DNA of 12,267 nt from Chloroflexia bacterium. Lineage in GTDB: Bacteria; Chloroflexota; Chloroflexia; Thermobaculales; Thermobaculaceae. The DNA lies in contig JACDAU010000441.1 of NCBI GenBank assembly GCA_013695265.1, forward strand, positions 1-12,267, read 5' to 3'. The position numbers were made by a program, and so were the translations under genes. The notes below the pieces were generated by a model that was not told the origin of the DNA, did no database searches, and saw nothing but the letters and a program-made list of their open reading frames with translations. Positions 1-6,507 of the stretch are shown in pieces. Numbering within the stretch: the first letter of the stretch is position 1; each line of letters opens with the position of its first letter.

Positions 1-451
1 GTTGCAGATCCCGCTCAACTTCCAGGAGACGACCGACTGGCACATCCACCTGCCGGAAGGGGCGATTCCAAAGGATGGACCGAGCGCCGGCATCACGATG
101 GCGACAGCGATGATAAGCGCGATTACCGGGCGAGCCGCGCGGGCGGACGTGGCGATGACCGGCGAGGTGACGCTGCGCGGACGGGTGCTGCCCATCGGCG
201 GACTCAAGGAGAAGGTGATGGCCGCCGCCCAGGCGGGTATCACGCAGATCGTCGCGCCCAAGGACAACGAGCCCGACCTCGTGACCATCCCACGCAACAT
301 CCGGCGAGACCTCACATTTCACTGGGTCGAGAGCATGGATGAAGTACTGCGCATTGCGCTCGTCCCGGAGGCTCGGCCAAGTGTGACGTCGGCGTCGATG
401 CTGGACGTAGGCGCAGGCTACAGCGTGCAGATGCAGGGCAGCGGGCGGTAG
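1..451 (+). CDS. lon: ATP-dependent Lon protease, C-terminal proteolytic domain (5' end outside window)
   Basis: This is the 3' end of a Lon protease gene, the cytosolic ATP-dependent serine protease that degrades misfolded and short-lived regulatory proteins. The frame is open to the left edge and no start is visible; only the peptidase domain is present and the AAA+ and N-terminal domains lie outside. Counting from base 2, the catalytic serine is S28 in the PKDGPSAG motif. The catalytic lysine is K71 in GGLKEK, 43 residues later, the same Ser-Lys spacing as in E. coli Lon (S679/K722). The HIHLPEGAIPKDGPSAG and VLPIGGLKEKVMAAAQAGI blocks are canonical. The last 30 or so residues (from about ALVPEARPS) form a variable, low-complexity tail. 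The TAG stop is followed 6 nt later by a hairpin. The identification is very secure; whether the missing part is intact cannot be judged. Confidence 0.97.
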   Translation, partial: LQIPLNFQETTDWHIHLPEGAIPKDGPSAGITMATAMISAITGRAARADVAMTGEVTLRGRVLPIGGLKEKVMAAAQAGITQIVAPKDNEPDLVTIPRNIRRDLTFHWVESMDEVLRIALVPEARPSVTSASMLDVGAGYSVQMQGSGR

Positions 452-457
452 TCCGGA

Positions 458-487
458 GGTCACGGGAGCTGACTTGCGCCCGTGACC
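458..487 (+). terminator. Hairpin just downstream of lon
   Basis: A perfect 9-bp inverted repeat (GGTCACGGG / CCCGTGACC, 458-466 and 479-487) with a 12-nt loop begins 6 nt after the lon stop. No T-run follows on the plus strand. It is a plausible terminator or 3'-end-stabilising hairpin of the U-poor type; actual termination is inferred. Confidence 0.55.
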
Positions 488-541
488 GCAACTCGATACC
501 ATTGCGGAGCACGCGTATTCAACGGGCCAAGTGCCGATTTT

Positions 542-550
542 TGATACAAT
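542..550 (+). promoter_or_regulatory. Candidate extended -10 promoter for the PHP-AlbA_2 gene
   Basis: The sequence TGATACAAT reads as an extended -10 element (TG-N-TACAAT, five of six matches to TATAAT). It lies in a locally AT-rich patch about 60 bp before the TTG start at 612. At 16-18 bp spacing no good -35 box is seen (around 521-528), which an extended -10 can tolerate. The transcript would have a leader of about 55 nt. Confidence 0.4.
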
Positions 551-611
551 AGAGACGGTTTAGGCATGGTGCCGCCACGATTGAGTTATTGAGTATTGGA
601 GATTTATTAGA

Positions 612-2378
612 TTGGCGAGAACGAAACCTAAGCTCACGATGAACTGGGCGAAAGTTGACTTGCACCTGCACACACCCGGATCTGCCGATTATATTGATAA
701 GGCCGCAACGTTTGTCGATATCCTGCGCACAGCGGCAGAGCGGGAACTTGATGCGATAGCGATCACCGACCACAACAGCGTCGCAGGACTCGCGGGCTTC
801 CGGCGGCGGCTGGAGACCCTTCAGTTCCTGCAAGGTGAGCAGCGCCTCTCCCCTGCGGAACGCGAGGAACTCGACGAGTACTACCGGATCCTGAACCGCG
901 TGCTCGTGCTTCCTGGCTTCGAGTTGACCGCCACACTCGGGTTCCACATCCTGGCGATCTTTCCCCCGCAAACTTCCATTCGCAAGCTCGAGCACATCCT
1001 CCTTGAGTTGAACGTGCCAGAGGACCGGCTGGATGCAGGTACCAGCGAGATCGGCGCGAGCACGGATGTGTTGACTGCGTACGCTGTCATGGACCGCGCG
1101 GGCGCTCTTGTGATCGCGGCCCACGCGAACAGCACCCATGGCGTCGCGATGCAAAACTTCAACTTCGGCGGCCAAACGAAGATCGCCTACACGCAGGATG
1201 AGCACCTTCACGCGCTCGAAGTGACCGACCTCGACAGTCGATCTCGGCGCACCACCGCGAACTTTTATAACGGCTCGAAGCCGGAGTATCCGCGCCGGAT
1301 GCACTGCATTCAGGGGTCGGATGCGCACGTGCTCCTGCGTGGATCTGGAGAGAACGAGAAGCGACTCGGCGTTGGCGACCGGCCAACAGAGTTGTTGCTG
1401 CCCGAGGTCAGTTTCGACGCCATCAAGGATCTGCTGACAGGGGACGACTTCACCCGCACCCGCCCGTACCGCACCGCGGATCCCATCGACCCGATCAAGG
1501 AAGCGCAGGAGGCCGGGCCGAGCCTCGTCGCGAGCTTCCATGAGCGTCCGATCGTGCGCAACCGGGGGTTTGAGGCAGTGCTGCGCGACGTTGTGGCATT
1601 CGCGAACTCGAATGGCGGCACGATCTACATTGGCGCCGGCAAAACCAAAGGCACTATCCGCGGCGTCGAGAAATCGCAGGAAGTGCAGGAGAACCTGTTG
1701 CAGGCGATGGCCTCTCGCATCACCCCGCAAGCAGACGTTTCGATTGACGTCGTGAACCCCGAAGGCAAGGCGGTTATGGCGTTGAACGTATCGAAGGGCG
1801 CAGAAACCCCGTACGTGCTCGATCAGACCGAAGTTTGGGTGCGCCAGGAGTCGGAGTCGGCCATAGCCACCCGCGACGAAATCGTCCGTCTGGTGCTCCA
1901 AACCCTTGCGGGCAACCGCGTGCCGGTCCCAATGGCGGAGGCCGAGGAACCGCTCGAAACCGGCAACACGTTGACAGACGAGCCGCCGCACACTGGCGTG
2001 GAGGTCGTCGACAGTAGCGAACGCAACGGGATCAGTTATCACACGGTACGGGATCTACGCAATGGGAGCGTCGTGCAGAACGTGACGCGGTTCTCCGCCC
2101 GGCGCTTGTGGCGGTACGCGATCAGCGAGCGTGAGGCCGACGGGCTCGACCTCAACAGCATCGACTGGCGCGGTGACATCGGCCTTTGGAAGGTCCACAA
2201 GCGCGGCGGACAGACCCGATACAATCTCGTGCAGCGCGACATCGGCGGTAAGCTGCACATCTACTACGGCGTAACAGAGGACGGTCTGCACGGCGCATGG
2301 CGTGTCTTCTCGGAGGCGATGGAGACGGAGGAGCAGCCGGAGTCGGTGGAGCGGCGCGAGGCCACGCCTGTGGCCTGA
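612..2378 (+). CDS. PHP-domain phosphoesterase fused to an AlbA_2 (Schlafen-type) domain and an unknown C-terminal domain
   Basis: 588 residues, apparently three modules. (1) A PHP domain at about 14-285 with a full set of candidate metal ligands: H18 and H20 (DLHLHT), D53 and H54 (ITDHNS), E104 (GFELTA), H112, H171 (AAHANSTHG), D237 and H239 (GSDAH). The PHP family comprises phosphoesterases and nucleases that usually bind three metals. (2) An AlbA_2 domain at about 305-435, recognised by the block AFANSNGGTIYIGAG followed by TIRGV; the E-x-E-x-K stretch usual at the start of AlbA_2 is not evident. (3) After an acidic linker (about 440-465), a Trp- and Arg-rich domain at about 470-575 that I cannot assign. 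The start is TTG, with GGAGA (598-602) 9 nt upstream; an ATG at 639 would also keep the whole PHP domain but has no ribosome site. No membrane segment or signal peptide. A hairpin follows the stop. Substrate unknown; a nucleic-acid-related role is inference. Confidence 0.85.
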   Translation: MARTKPKLTMNWAKVDLHLHTPGSADYIDKAATFVDILRTAAERELDAIAITDHNSVAGLAGFRRRLETLQFLQGEQRLSPAEREELDEYYRILNRVLVLPGFELTATLGFHILAIFPPQTSIRKLEHILLELNVPEDRLDAGTSEIGASTDVLTAYAVMDRAGALVIAAHANSTHGVAMQNFNFGGQTKIAYTQDEHLHALEVTDLDSRSRRTTANFYNGSKPEYPRRMHCIQGSDAHVLLRGSGENEKRLGVGDRPTELLLPEVSFDAIKDLLTGDDFTRTRPYRTADPIDPIKEAQEAGPSLVASFHERPIVRNRGFEAVLRDVVAFANSNGGTIYIGAGKTKGTIRGVEKSQEVQENLLQAMASRITPQADVSIDVVNPEGKAVMALNVSKGAETPYVLDQTEVWVRQESESAIATRDEIVRLVLQTLAGNRVPVPMAEAEEPLETGNTLTDEPPHTGVEVVDSSERNGISYHTVRDLRNGSVVQNVTRFSARRLWRYAISEREADGLDLNSIDWRGDIGLWKVHKRGGQTRYNLVQRDIGGKLHIYYGVTEDGLHGAWRVFSEAMETEEQPESVERREATPVA

Positions 2379-2386
2379 CAGCCGTT

Positions 2387-2422
2387 CGCGGTGTGAAGGG
2401 CACAGGCGGTCTTCACACCGCG
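2387..2422 (+). terminator. Hairpin downstream of the PHP-AlbA_2 gene
   Basis: A perfect 12-bp inverted repeat (CGCGGTGTGAAG / CTTCACACCGCG, 2387-2398 and 2411-2422) with a 12-nt loop starts 8 nt after the TGA stop. It is followed by CAAGGTTTCCC, so only three consecutive T residues. Probable terminator of the U-poor type. Confidence 0.65.
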
Positions 2423-2535
2423 CAAGGTTTCCCTCCCCCATTCGAATAATCGATTCCCTGTCACTTACCGTGCCAAGAGGTCGTAATACTCCTGTTGCGG
2501 CTTATACAAAATCCGGCTGAAAGGCAGAGCATCTG

Positions 2536-2600
2536 TCATTCCGAGGATGCGAGGTATCCGCAGTCGGGCTGTACGGTGTCTTCGCTGCGCCGCAGAATGA
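2536..2600. repeat. Degenerate REP/MITE-like inverted repeat (TCATTC...GAATGA)
   Basis: The ends TCATTCCGAGGATGCGAGG and the reverse complement of CTTCGCTGCGCCGCAGAATGA align with several mismatches, giving a 65-bp imperfect inverted repeat. Short dispersed repeats with TCATTC-type termini and an arm resembling GCGCAGCGAAGA are common in intergenic regions of many GC-rich bacteria. This would be a decayed copy. The assignment rests on pattern recognition, since only one copy is visible in the window. Confidence 0.45.
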
Positions 2601-2645
2601 AACGCACCATGGTTCAAGCGGATTGCGTATTACGGGCGAAAAGTG

Positions 2646-2685
2646 GTGCATGTCATCCGTAACCCTTATCACGGATTCATCGCAC
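2646..2685. repeat. Imperfect 40-bp inverted repeat
   Basis: The arms GTGC/GCAC (2646-2649, 2682-2685) and ATCCGT/ACGGAT (2655-2660, 2671-2676) are arranged symmetrically around a 10-nt centre, with an unpaired 5x5 interior loop between them. It could be a weak RNA hairpin or a regulatory site; no function is assigned. Confidence 0.3.
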
Positions 2686-2762
2686 ACTGGAAGCGACCCA
2701 TGAGACGCCACTTAAACCGAGCTCGTATGATTCCCTGCACTGTGCTCCTCACCAGCAGACCC

Positions 2763-2791
2763 TTCAACCGAACCTGGCAGCGTGGTATTCT
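2763..2791 (+). promoter_or_regulatory. Weak candidate promoter for the 149-aa membrane protein
   Basis: TTCAAC (2763-2768) and TATTCT (2786-2791) are separated by 17 bp and lie about 56 bp before the ATG at 2848. The matches to consensus are only 3/6 and 4/6, so this is the best candidate seen and no more. Confidence 0.22.
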
Positions 2792-2847
2792 GATGCGCGA
2801 TCGAACGCGGAACACCCAACCGCCGCGTGTTGCGGAGGGTTTCGAAC

Positions 2848-3297
2848 ATGACTGAACAGCTAAGCTCGGCCTTTGTTCGCGCACTTCTGACCTCACTGGT
2901 TAGCGCGGGTACAACGGGTATCGCCACGTGGCAAACGGGAGCAGATCGAGCAATCATCCTGGCGACGACCATCACCGCGTTTCTCACCCCGTTTGTTACG
3001 CGTGGAGGGCTGGAGGGATTCTATGACTCAAACCGACATAAGAATGGGCAGGTCCGGTCGGGCGACGTTGGGTATGCTATTGCTGGCGGCAAGGGCACGC
3101 CGGCAAACGCAGCGGCCGGGCAGGCGATCCCGTTGACCGAAGGGCCGTACTGGGTCGAGGTTGGCACGGAGAACTTCCGAGTGCTCGCCGCTCGGGCCAG
3201 GGCGAGCGATGGCGGCATGGAGTATCTCGTGGCCAAACCGGGCGGCACACCACATTGGGTGGCCCAGGACGACGTCGATCAGGTCCTCTTTCCGTAG
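2848..3297 (+). CDS. Membrane-anchored protein of unknown function, 149 aa
   Basis: I do not recognise this family. The ATG at 2848 is chosen over an in-frame GTG at 2827 because a strong Shine-Dalgarno sequence, GGAGGG (2834-2839), sits 8 nt before it. The N-terminal third holds two hydrophobic stretches, about residues 9-27 and 36-52, separated by a short polar turn (WQTGADR) and followed by a glycine- and charge-containing segment (RGGLEGFYDSNRHK). The remainder (about 65-149) is soluble. Its last 50 residues, from YWVEVGTENFRVLAARA to the end, alternate hydrophobic and polar residues like a small beta-barrel; that fold is inference. The hydrophobic part loosely recalls holin-like or phage-type small membrane proteins, but no lysis or phage gene adjoins it. 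The gene stands alone, converging on the minus-strand operon that ends at 3352. Confidence 0.72.
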   Translation: MTEQLSSAFVRALLTSLVSAGTTGIATWQTGADRAIILATTITAFLTPFVTRGGLEGFYDSNRHKNGQVRSGDVGYAIAGGKGTPANAAAGQAIPLTEGPYWVEVGTENFRVLAARARASDGGMEYLVAKPGGTPHWVAQDDVDQVLFP

Positions 3298-3351
3298 GCT
3301 CTGCATCTTACTTCGCAGGTGCCCAGCATGGCGGTTGATCGAGATGTCGGG

Positions 3352-3507
3352 CTAGCCGCTCCGCTCCGAGGTCAGCAGCCAAAAGCAGAGCGCAGCGATG
3401 AATACAAGCGCCCATGTGCTGAGCTGCGTGTCCCGCCAGAGAGCTCCTGTGACGTAAAGAAACGGGAGCGCGAGCATGACGGCGAGCAGGGAGAGGCGCA
3501 TTTTCAT
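3352..3507 (-). CDS. Small hydrophobic protein (51 aa) translationally coupled to the LctP permease
   Basis: A short ORF on the minus strand whose ATG (3505-3507) overlaps the TGA of the upstream permease in an ATGA arrangement. The 51 residues consist of a short basic start (MKMR), a hydrophobic stretch at about 5-22 (LSLLAVMLALPFLYVTGALW), a polar turn (RDTQLST), a second hydrophobic stretch at about 32-46 rich in Trp, Phe and Leu, and a short polar tail. This suggests a two-helix membrane hairpin. About 40 of its 51 codons end in G or C, as expected of a gene in this genome. No Shine-Dalgarno sequence precedes the ATG, so translation would depend on re-initiation after the permease stop. 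The coupling suggests an accessory subunit or assembly factor for the permease. No family is recognised; it could still be a chance ORF, since hydrophobic frames are easily produced in GC-rich DNA. Confidence 0.6.
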   Translation of the reverse strand: MKMRLSLLAVMLALPFLYVTGALWRDTQLSTWALVFIAALCFWLLTSERSG

Positions 3508-5054
3508 CGGAAACCAAGGAGGGTGACGATGAGCACTTCAAGTCCGATCAAGAGAACACCGAGCAGGCCGTAGGGCAGGGCGCGACGCATCACCTCACCC
3601 TCGCTAACATCGCCGCCAAGCACGGAGGTTCCGATCAGTGCCTTGTCTGGCGCGACGCCGGAGCCGATGGAACCGCCGAGGGTCTGCGCCGCGGCGATGG
3701 TCAACGTTGAGAGCGCGAGCGCCTGGGACGCGAAGAGTTGCAGGGGACCAAACATCACGTTGGAGTTCGTGTTGCTGCCGGTCACGAACGCGCCGAGCAG
3801 CCCGATGAACGGCGCGGCCACCAGGTACGCCGACCCGCCCAGCTCCTCGGCTGCGTCCGCGAGCACCGCGGCCATCCCGGAGTCCGCGACGACGAGCGCC
3901 ATCATCACCATCAGCGCAACCCCGACCGTCGTGCCGGTGGACTGCTGGACGGTTGCCCGCCATGCGCGGCCCGCCGCCCCCTGCTGCCAAAGTCCTCGCT
4001 GCCGATACAGCAGGTACGTGAGCAGCGCGCTGAGCAGAAGCAGTGGTGCAGGGTGACCGACAAGACGGATCGGGGCGTACGCTTCCTGTGGGGGCACGGC
4101 GAACCCCTGCGCGGTCTGCAGGCCGGGGTAGCGTAGCGCGAACTGGAGGTCGGCCGCCGTGTCCTTGACGGCAGGCACCTGAGCAAGTAGCGAGAGCAGA
4201 GTCAGCAATCCGTACGGCAGAAATGCCCAACCGAAAGAAAGGCGCGGTGTCACCCGATCCTGCGACAGGGCGCTCGTGTTGGCGGCGCGACCGCGTCCAA
4301 CGAGCCAGAGGAAAAACGAGCCGAACAGTCCCGGCAACATGCTTGAAACGGGCGCGGCCCCGAGCATATTCAGCGCCCACATCAGCGCGCTCATAAGTGC
4401 GGAGGCTGCTGCGACGAGGGGCAGCGCCCGACGCACGCCTCTCCAGCCCGCAACGATGTGCGCGACACTGAGACCCGTGAAGAAAATCGGAAGGATGAAG
4501 AGCAGCGCGAGCGGTGGGCCGAGTGCCGCGCCGTCTACGCCCGTGACGAGTTGCACCGCAAAGAAGGAGGAGCCCATCGAGCCAAAGGTGATGGCCCACG
4601 AGTGTCCGATCATCACCGCCGCGATGGAGCGCACAGGCGAAAAACCCGCGAGCACCATCAGCGGCGCGATGACCGCGACGGGTACGCCGAAACCGGCGAT
4701 GCCCTGCATGAAGCCGGAGAACGTCCACGCGAGCAATAGTGCGAGCACCAGCGGGTCGACGGAACTGTCGAGGATGCGGCGGGCGATGCTGTCCACCGCG
4801 CCCAGGTCGGCGGCGAGCGTGTAGAGGAAGACGGCAGACCACACAATTAGCATTACAAGCAGCGCCAGGCTCAGTCCCTTCGCGCTTGCGGACGCGATCA
4901 TCACGGGCCCCGCTCCGTACACCAGGGCGGCCCCTGCCACCGCGACAAGCCACGCAAGCGCCGCCGCTCGGTACGCCCTCCACCGGAGCACCAGGATCCC
5001 GCTTAGCAGCGCCAGCACCGGTAAAATTGCGACGACGAACCGGAGGGGAGTCAC
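3504..5054 (-). CDS. LctP-family (L-lactate/glycolate-type) permease
   Basis: 516 residues, almost wholly hydrophobic, with some 12-14 membrane segments, the usual length and make-up of the LctP lactate permease family (secondary, proton-coupled monocarboxylate uptake across the cytoplasmic membrane). Family blocks visible are FSGFMQGIAGFGVPVAVIAPL (about 112-131), GHSWAITFGSMG (150-161), TGSNTNSNVMFGPLQ (425-439) and the following AAAQTLGGSIGSGVAPDKA region. The start is GTG at 5054, whose GTGA overlaps the stop of the upstream dehydrogenase by 4 bp; no separate ribosome site is visible, so translation is probably coupled. The end overlaps the small membrane ORF in the same way. Lactate is the default family substrate. 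The partner dehydrogenase is of a sugar/inositol-type family rather than a lactate dehydrogenase, so another hydroxy acid or sugar acid is possible. The symbol is left blank for that reason. Confidence 0.9.
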   Translation of the reverse strand: MTPLRFVVAILPVLALLSGILVLRWRAYRAAALAWLVAVAGAALVYGAGPVMIASASAKGLSLALLVMLIVWSAVFLYTLAADLGAVDSIARRILDSSVDPLVLALLLAWTFSGFMQGIAGFGVPVAVIAPLMVLAGFSPVRSIAAVMIGHSWAITFGSMGSSFFAVQLVTGVDGAALGPPLALLFILPIFFTGLSVAHIVAGWRGVRRALPLVAAASALMSALMWALNMLGAAPVSSMLPGLFGSFFLWLVGRGRAANTSALSQDRVTPRLSFGWAFLPYGLLTLLSLLAQVPAVKDTAADLQFALRYPGLQTAQGFAVPPQEAYAPIRLVGHPAPLLLLSALLTYLLYRQRGLWQQGAAGRAWRATVQQSTGTTVGVALMVMMALVVADSGMAAVLADAAEELGGSAYLVAAPFIGLLGAFVTGSNTNSNVMFGPLQLFASQALALSTLTIAAAQTLGGSIGSGVAPDKALIGTSVLGGDVSEGEVMRRALPYGLLGVLLIGLEVLIVTLLGFR

Positions 5055-6292
5055 GCCGGGCGGGCGGGGACGGGGATGTACGTCTCCAGGTTCTCGGCAG
5101 GCAGGCGCACGGTATTGCCGGTCTCCGCGGACCGGTACAGTGCCATCAGCAGCTCCATCACGGCAACACCGTCGTGGAACGTCTCCATCGGTCGTTCACC
5201 GTTGCGAAACGCCTGCACCATGTGACGGTCTTCATGCGTGTAGCCGTACAGTGCTGCCTCGTCGTCTATCACAGGCATCAGTCCCTGCTCGGCGTTCTGC
5301 TTCTCGACCAGATCTTCTCCCTCGCCGCCTCCGACGTTTCGTGAGAGAAAGACCTTCAGGCCGGTGTTGAGGCTGCTGAACTCCATCGCGTACTCCGCTC
5401 CGAGCAATTCGATCTGTACCCGTAGTCCCGCGCCGACGTAGGCCCAGGAGGTGGTCGTCTCGATCACGACCGTATCGCCCCGCTCATCCTCCAGGAGCAC
5501 CGTGCCGCGCGCGAAGTCTTCCGCCGGACGCCGGATGTAGTCCACGTCGTCGCCCATTGTCTGCCGGAGGCGTTCCGCGTACTCGGGACGTGTCCACTTC
5601 AGGTGCGCGATGGTCGCGTTCGCGCTCACCGGGCGCAGGCTCTCGCGGGGCGCACCCGGCTCAGTGAGCAGGTAGCGCGCCACCTCGACGCTGTGACACA
5701 TCATATCAAGCAGCACTCCGCCACCCTGTGTTTCGCCCTGCCAGAACCACGGCTTGTGCGGCCCGCTGTGCTCCTCGGTCGCACGCGCCAGATACGGCCG
5801 TCCGCCGCTCGGCACAGCGCGTCGCCACACGATCTCCTTGCCGCGCTGCACGGCGGGAGCGAAGACCTGGTTTTCGAGATAGCCGTGGTTCAGTCCCGCG
5901 TCCTCCACCAGGCGCAACATCTCCCTGGCCTCCGCGACGTTACGCGCGAGTGGCTTCTCGCACGCCACGCCGAGCAGGGCGGTCTTTCCATCGCGCACCG
6001 CGGCGTGGATCGCCCGCATGTGTTCCAGGCGCGTGTCGTTCGGGCTGAGGATCCATATGGCGTCGACCTCACCAGACACCAGCATATCCTCGACGGTGGC
6101 GTATGCCCGGCAAGGCCCGAGTCCTGCCTTGTCCGCCGCAAGTGCGAGCGCATCGCGGTTCGCGGGGGTAGGGCTGTACACACCACGGATCTCCACATGG
6201 CGCACGCCGAGGAATCCTTGCAGGTGGAAATGCGCGATGAATCCGCTTCCGATTATCCCGATGCGCAGGGGATTGACTGAGGCGTTTGGCAT
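5051..6292 (-). CDS. Gfo/Idh/MocA-family NAD(P)-dependent oxidoreductase
   Basis: 413 residues, first gene of a three-gene minus-strand operon. The N-terminal Rossmann domain carries the nucleotide-binding motif GSGFIA (residues 15-20, preceded by RIGII). The family motif CEKPLA (111-116) supplies the usual catalytic lysine K113. The C-terminal alpha/beta domain has GGGVLLDMMCHSVEVARYL (190-208), with H200 and D196 in the usual active-site region. The family oxidises or reduces sugars, inositols and related polyols in the cytosol; the substrate cannot be read from sequence. The ATG at 6292 is preferred because AAGGA (6299-6303) lies 6 nt upstream; the in-frame ATG at 6298 would touch that site and a GTG at 6319 is unneeded. 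The stop overlaps the permease start (GTGA), pointing to joint use of an imported substrate. A candidate extended -10 lies at 6342-6350, divergent from the PucR gene. Confidence 0.92.
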   Translation of the reverse strand: MPNASVNPLRIGIIGSGFIAHFHLQGFLGVRHVEIRGVYSPTPANRDALALAADKAGLGPCRAYATVEDMLVSGEVDAIWILSPNDTRLEHMRAIHAAVRDGKTALLGVACEKPLARNVAEAREMLRLVEDAGLNHGYLENQVFAPAVQRGKEIVWRRAVPSGGRPYLARATEEHSGPHKPWFWQGETQGGGVLLDMMCHSVEVARYLLTEPGAPRESLRPVSANATIAHLKWTRPEYAERLRQTMGDDVDYIRRPAEDFARGTVLLEDERGDTVVIETTTSWAYVGAGLRVQIELLGAEYAMEFSSLNTGLKVFLSRNVGGGEGEDLVEKQNAEQGLMPVIDDEAALYGYTHEDRHMVQAFRNGERPMETFHDGVAVMELLMALYRSAETGNTVRLPAENLETYIPVPARPA

Positions 6293-6298
6293 CGTCAT

Positions 6299-6304
6299 TC
6301 CTTC
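6299..6304 (-). promoter_or_regulatory. Ribosome binding site deciding the oxidoreductase start
   Basis: GAAGGA on the minus strand ends 6 nt before the ATG at 6292 and abuts the alternative ATG at 6298, so it favours 6292 as the start. Confidence 0.6.
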
Positions 6305-6341
6305 GAGGTTTCGCGGCACGAGGCCGGGTTGAACGGCGAAA

Positions 6342-6350
6342 AGTATAGCA
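6342..6350 (-). promoter_or_regulatory. Candidate extended -10 promoter of the oxidoreductase-permease operon
   Basis: On the minus strand the sequence reads TGCTATACT, an extended -10 (TG-N-TATACT, five of six matches), about 50 bp before the ATG at 6292. It predicts a leader of about 43 nt containing the ribosome site. The TTGACG upstream is only 9 bp away and so is not a normal -35 partner. Confidence 0.45.
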
Positions 6351-6471
6351 GAGCGGCGTCAATGTCTGTTTTTGCGGCCCACTGTGCCGACAAGCGGAGC
6401 AATCCGAGCGCAGGGAGGCGAAGCCCCGAACGGTAACATGGCGGCGCCGGCCCACGGGCTGCCCGGACTTC

Positions 6472-6500
6472 TTGCGCCTTTGTGCAGAGTGCACTATACT
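6472..6500 (+). promoter_or_regulatory. Promoter of the PucR-family gene, probably giving a leaderless mRNA
   Basis: TTGCGC (6472-6477) and TATACT (6495-6500) are spaced by exactly 17 bp. The ATG at 6508 begins 7 nt after the -10 box, so the expected transcription start falls on or next to the A of the start codon. No Shine-Dalgarno sequence precedes the ATG. Both facts agree with leaderless translation. Confidence 0.65.
6482..6494. promoter_or_regulatory. Palindromic operator candidate inside the PucR-gene promoter
   Basis: GTGCA-GAG-TGCAC is a perfect 5-bp inverted repeat around a 3-bp centre, lying wholly between the -35 and -10 boxes. A protein bound here would block RNA polymerase, as expected of a repressor or autoregulator. 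Which protein binds is unknown; the encoded PucR-type protein itself is the simplest guess. Confidence 0.45.
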
Positions 6501-6507
6501 TCGGTCT

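Larger units (their letters stand above)
2379..2847. other. Gene-poor intergenic stretch of about 470 bp
   Basis: No convincing coding region is seen on either strand: the open frames here lack ribosome sites, start inside neighbours or overlap the real start at 2848. The stretch holds the hairpin at 2387-2422, a degenerate TCATTC...GAATGA inverted repeat at 2536-2600, an imperfect hairpin at 2646-2685, and a weak promoter-like pair near 2763-2791. Nothing recognisable as a pseudogene or transposase remnant was found. Confidence 0.6.

Noticed and set aside
519..2042. A 507-codon open frame on the minus strand opposite the PHP-AlbA_2 gene
   Set aside because: It is a GC-driven antisense shadow: the plus-strand product has recognisable domains, whereas this one is Arg/His/Val-rich without any recognisable motif.
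2643..2855. A 70-codon plus-strand ORF in the gene-poor stretch
   Set aside because: It starts with GTG without a ribosome site, runs over the well-supported start at 2848, and has no coding character.
612..3297. A multi-gene anti-phage island made of the PHP-AlbA_2 protein and the 149-aa membrane protein
   Set aside because: The two genes are 470 bp apart with a probable terminator between them, and no other defence-type gene lies nearby; co-function cannot be supported.
3604..4983. A long alternative minus-strand frame inside the permease gene
   Set aside because: The product is Arg/Gly/Ala-rich and non-hydrophobic, typical of an out-of-frame reading of a membrane-protein gene.
6342..6364. 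TTGACG and TATACT on the minus strand as a standard -35/-10 pair before the oxidoreductase
   Set aside because: The spacing is only 9 bp. The -10 was kept as an extended -10 element and the -35 was dropped.
6472..6507. An upstream TTG start that would lengthen the PucR protein by 12 residues
   Set aside because: That TTG is the -35 box of a well-spaced promoter, the extra residues are not typical of the family, and there is no ribosome site.
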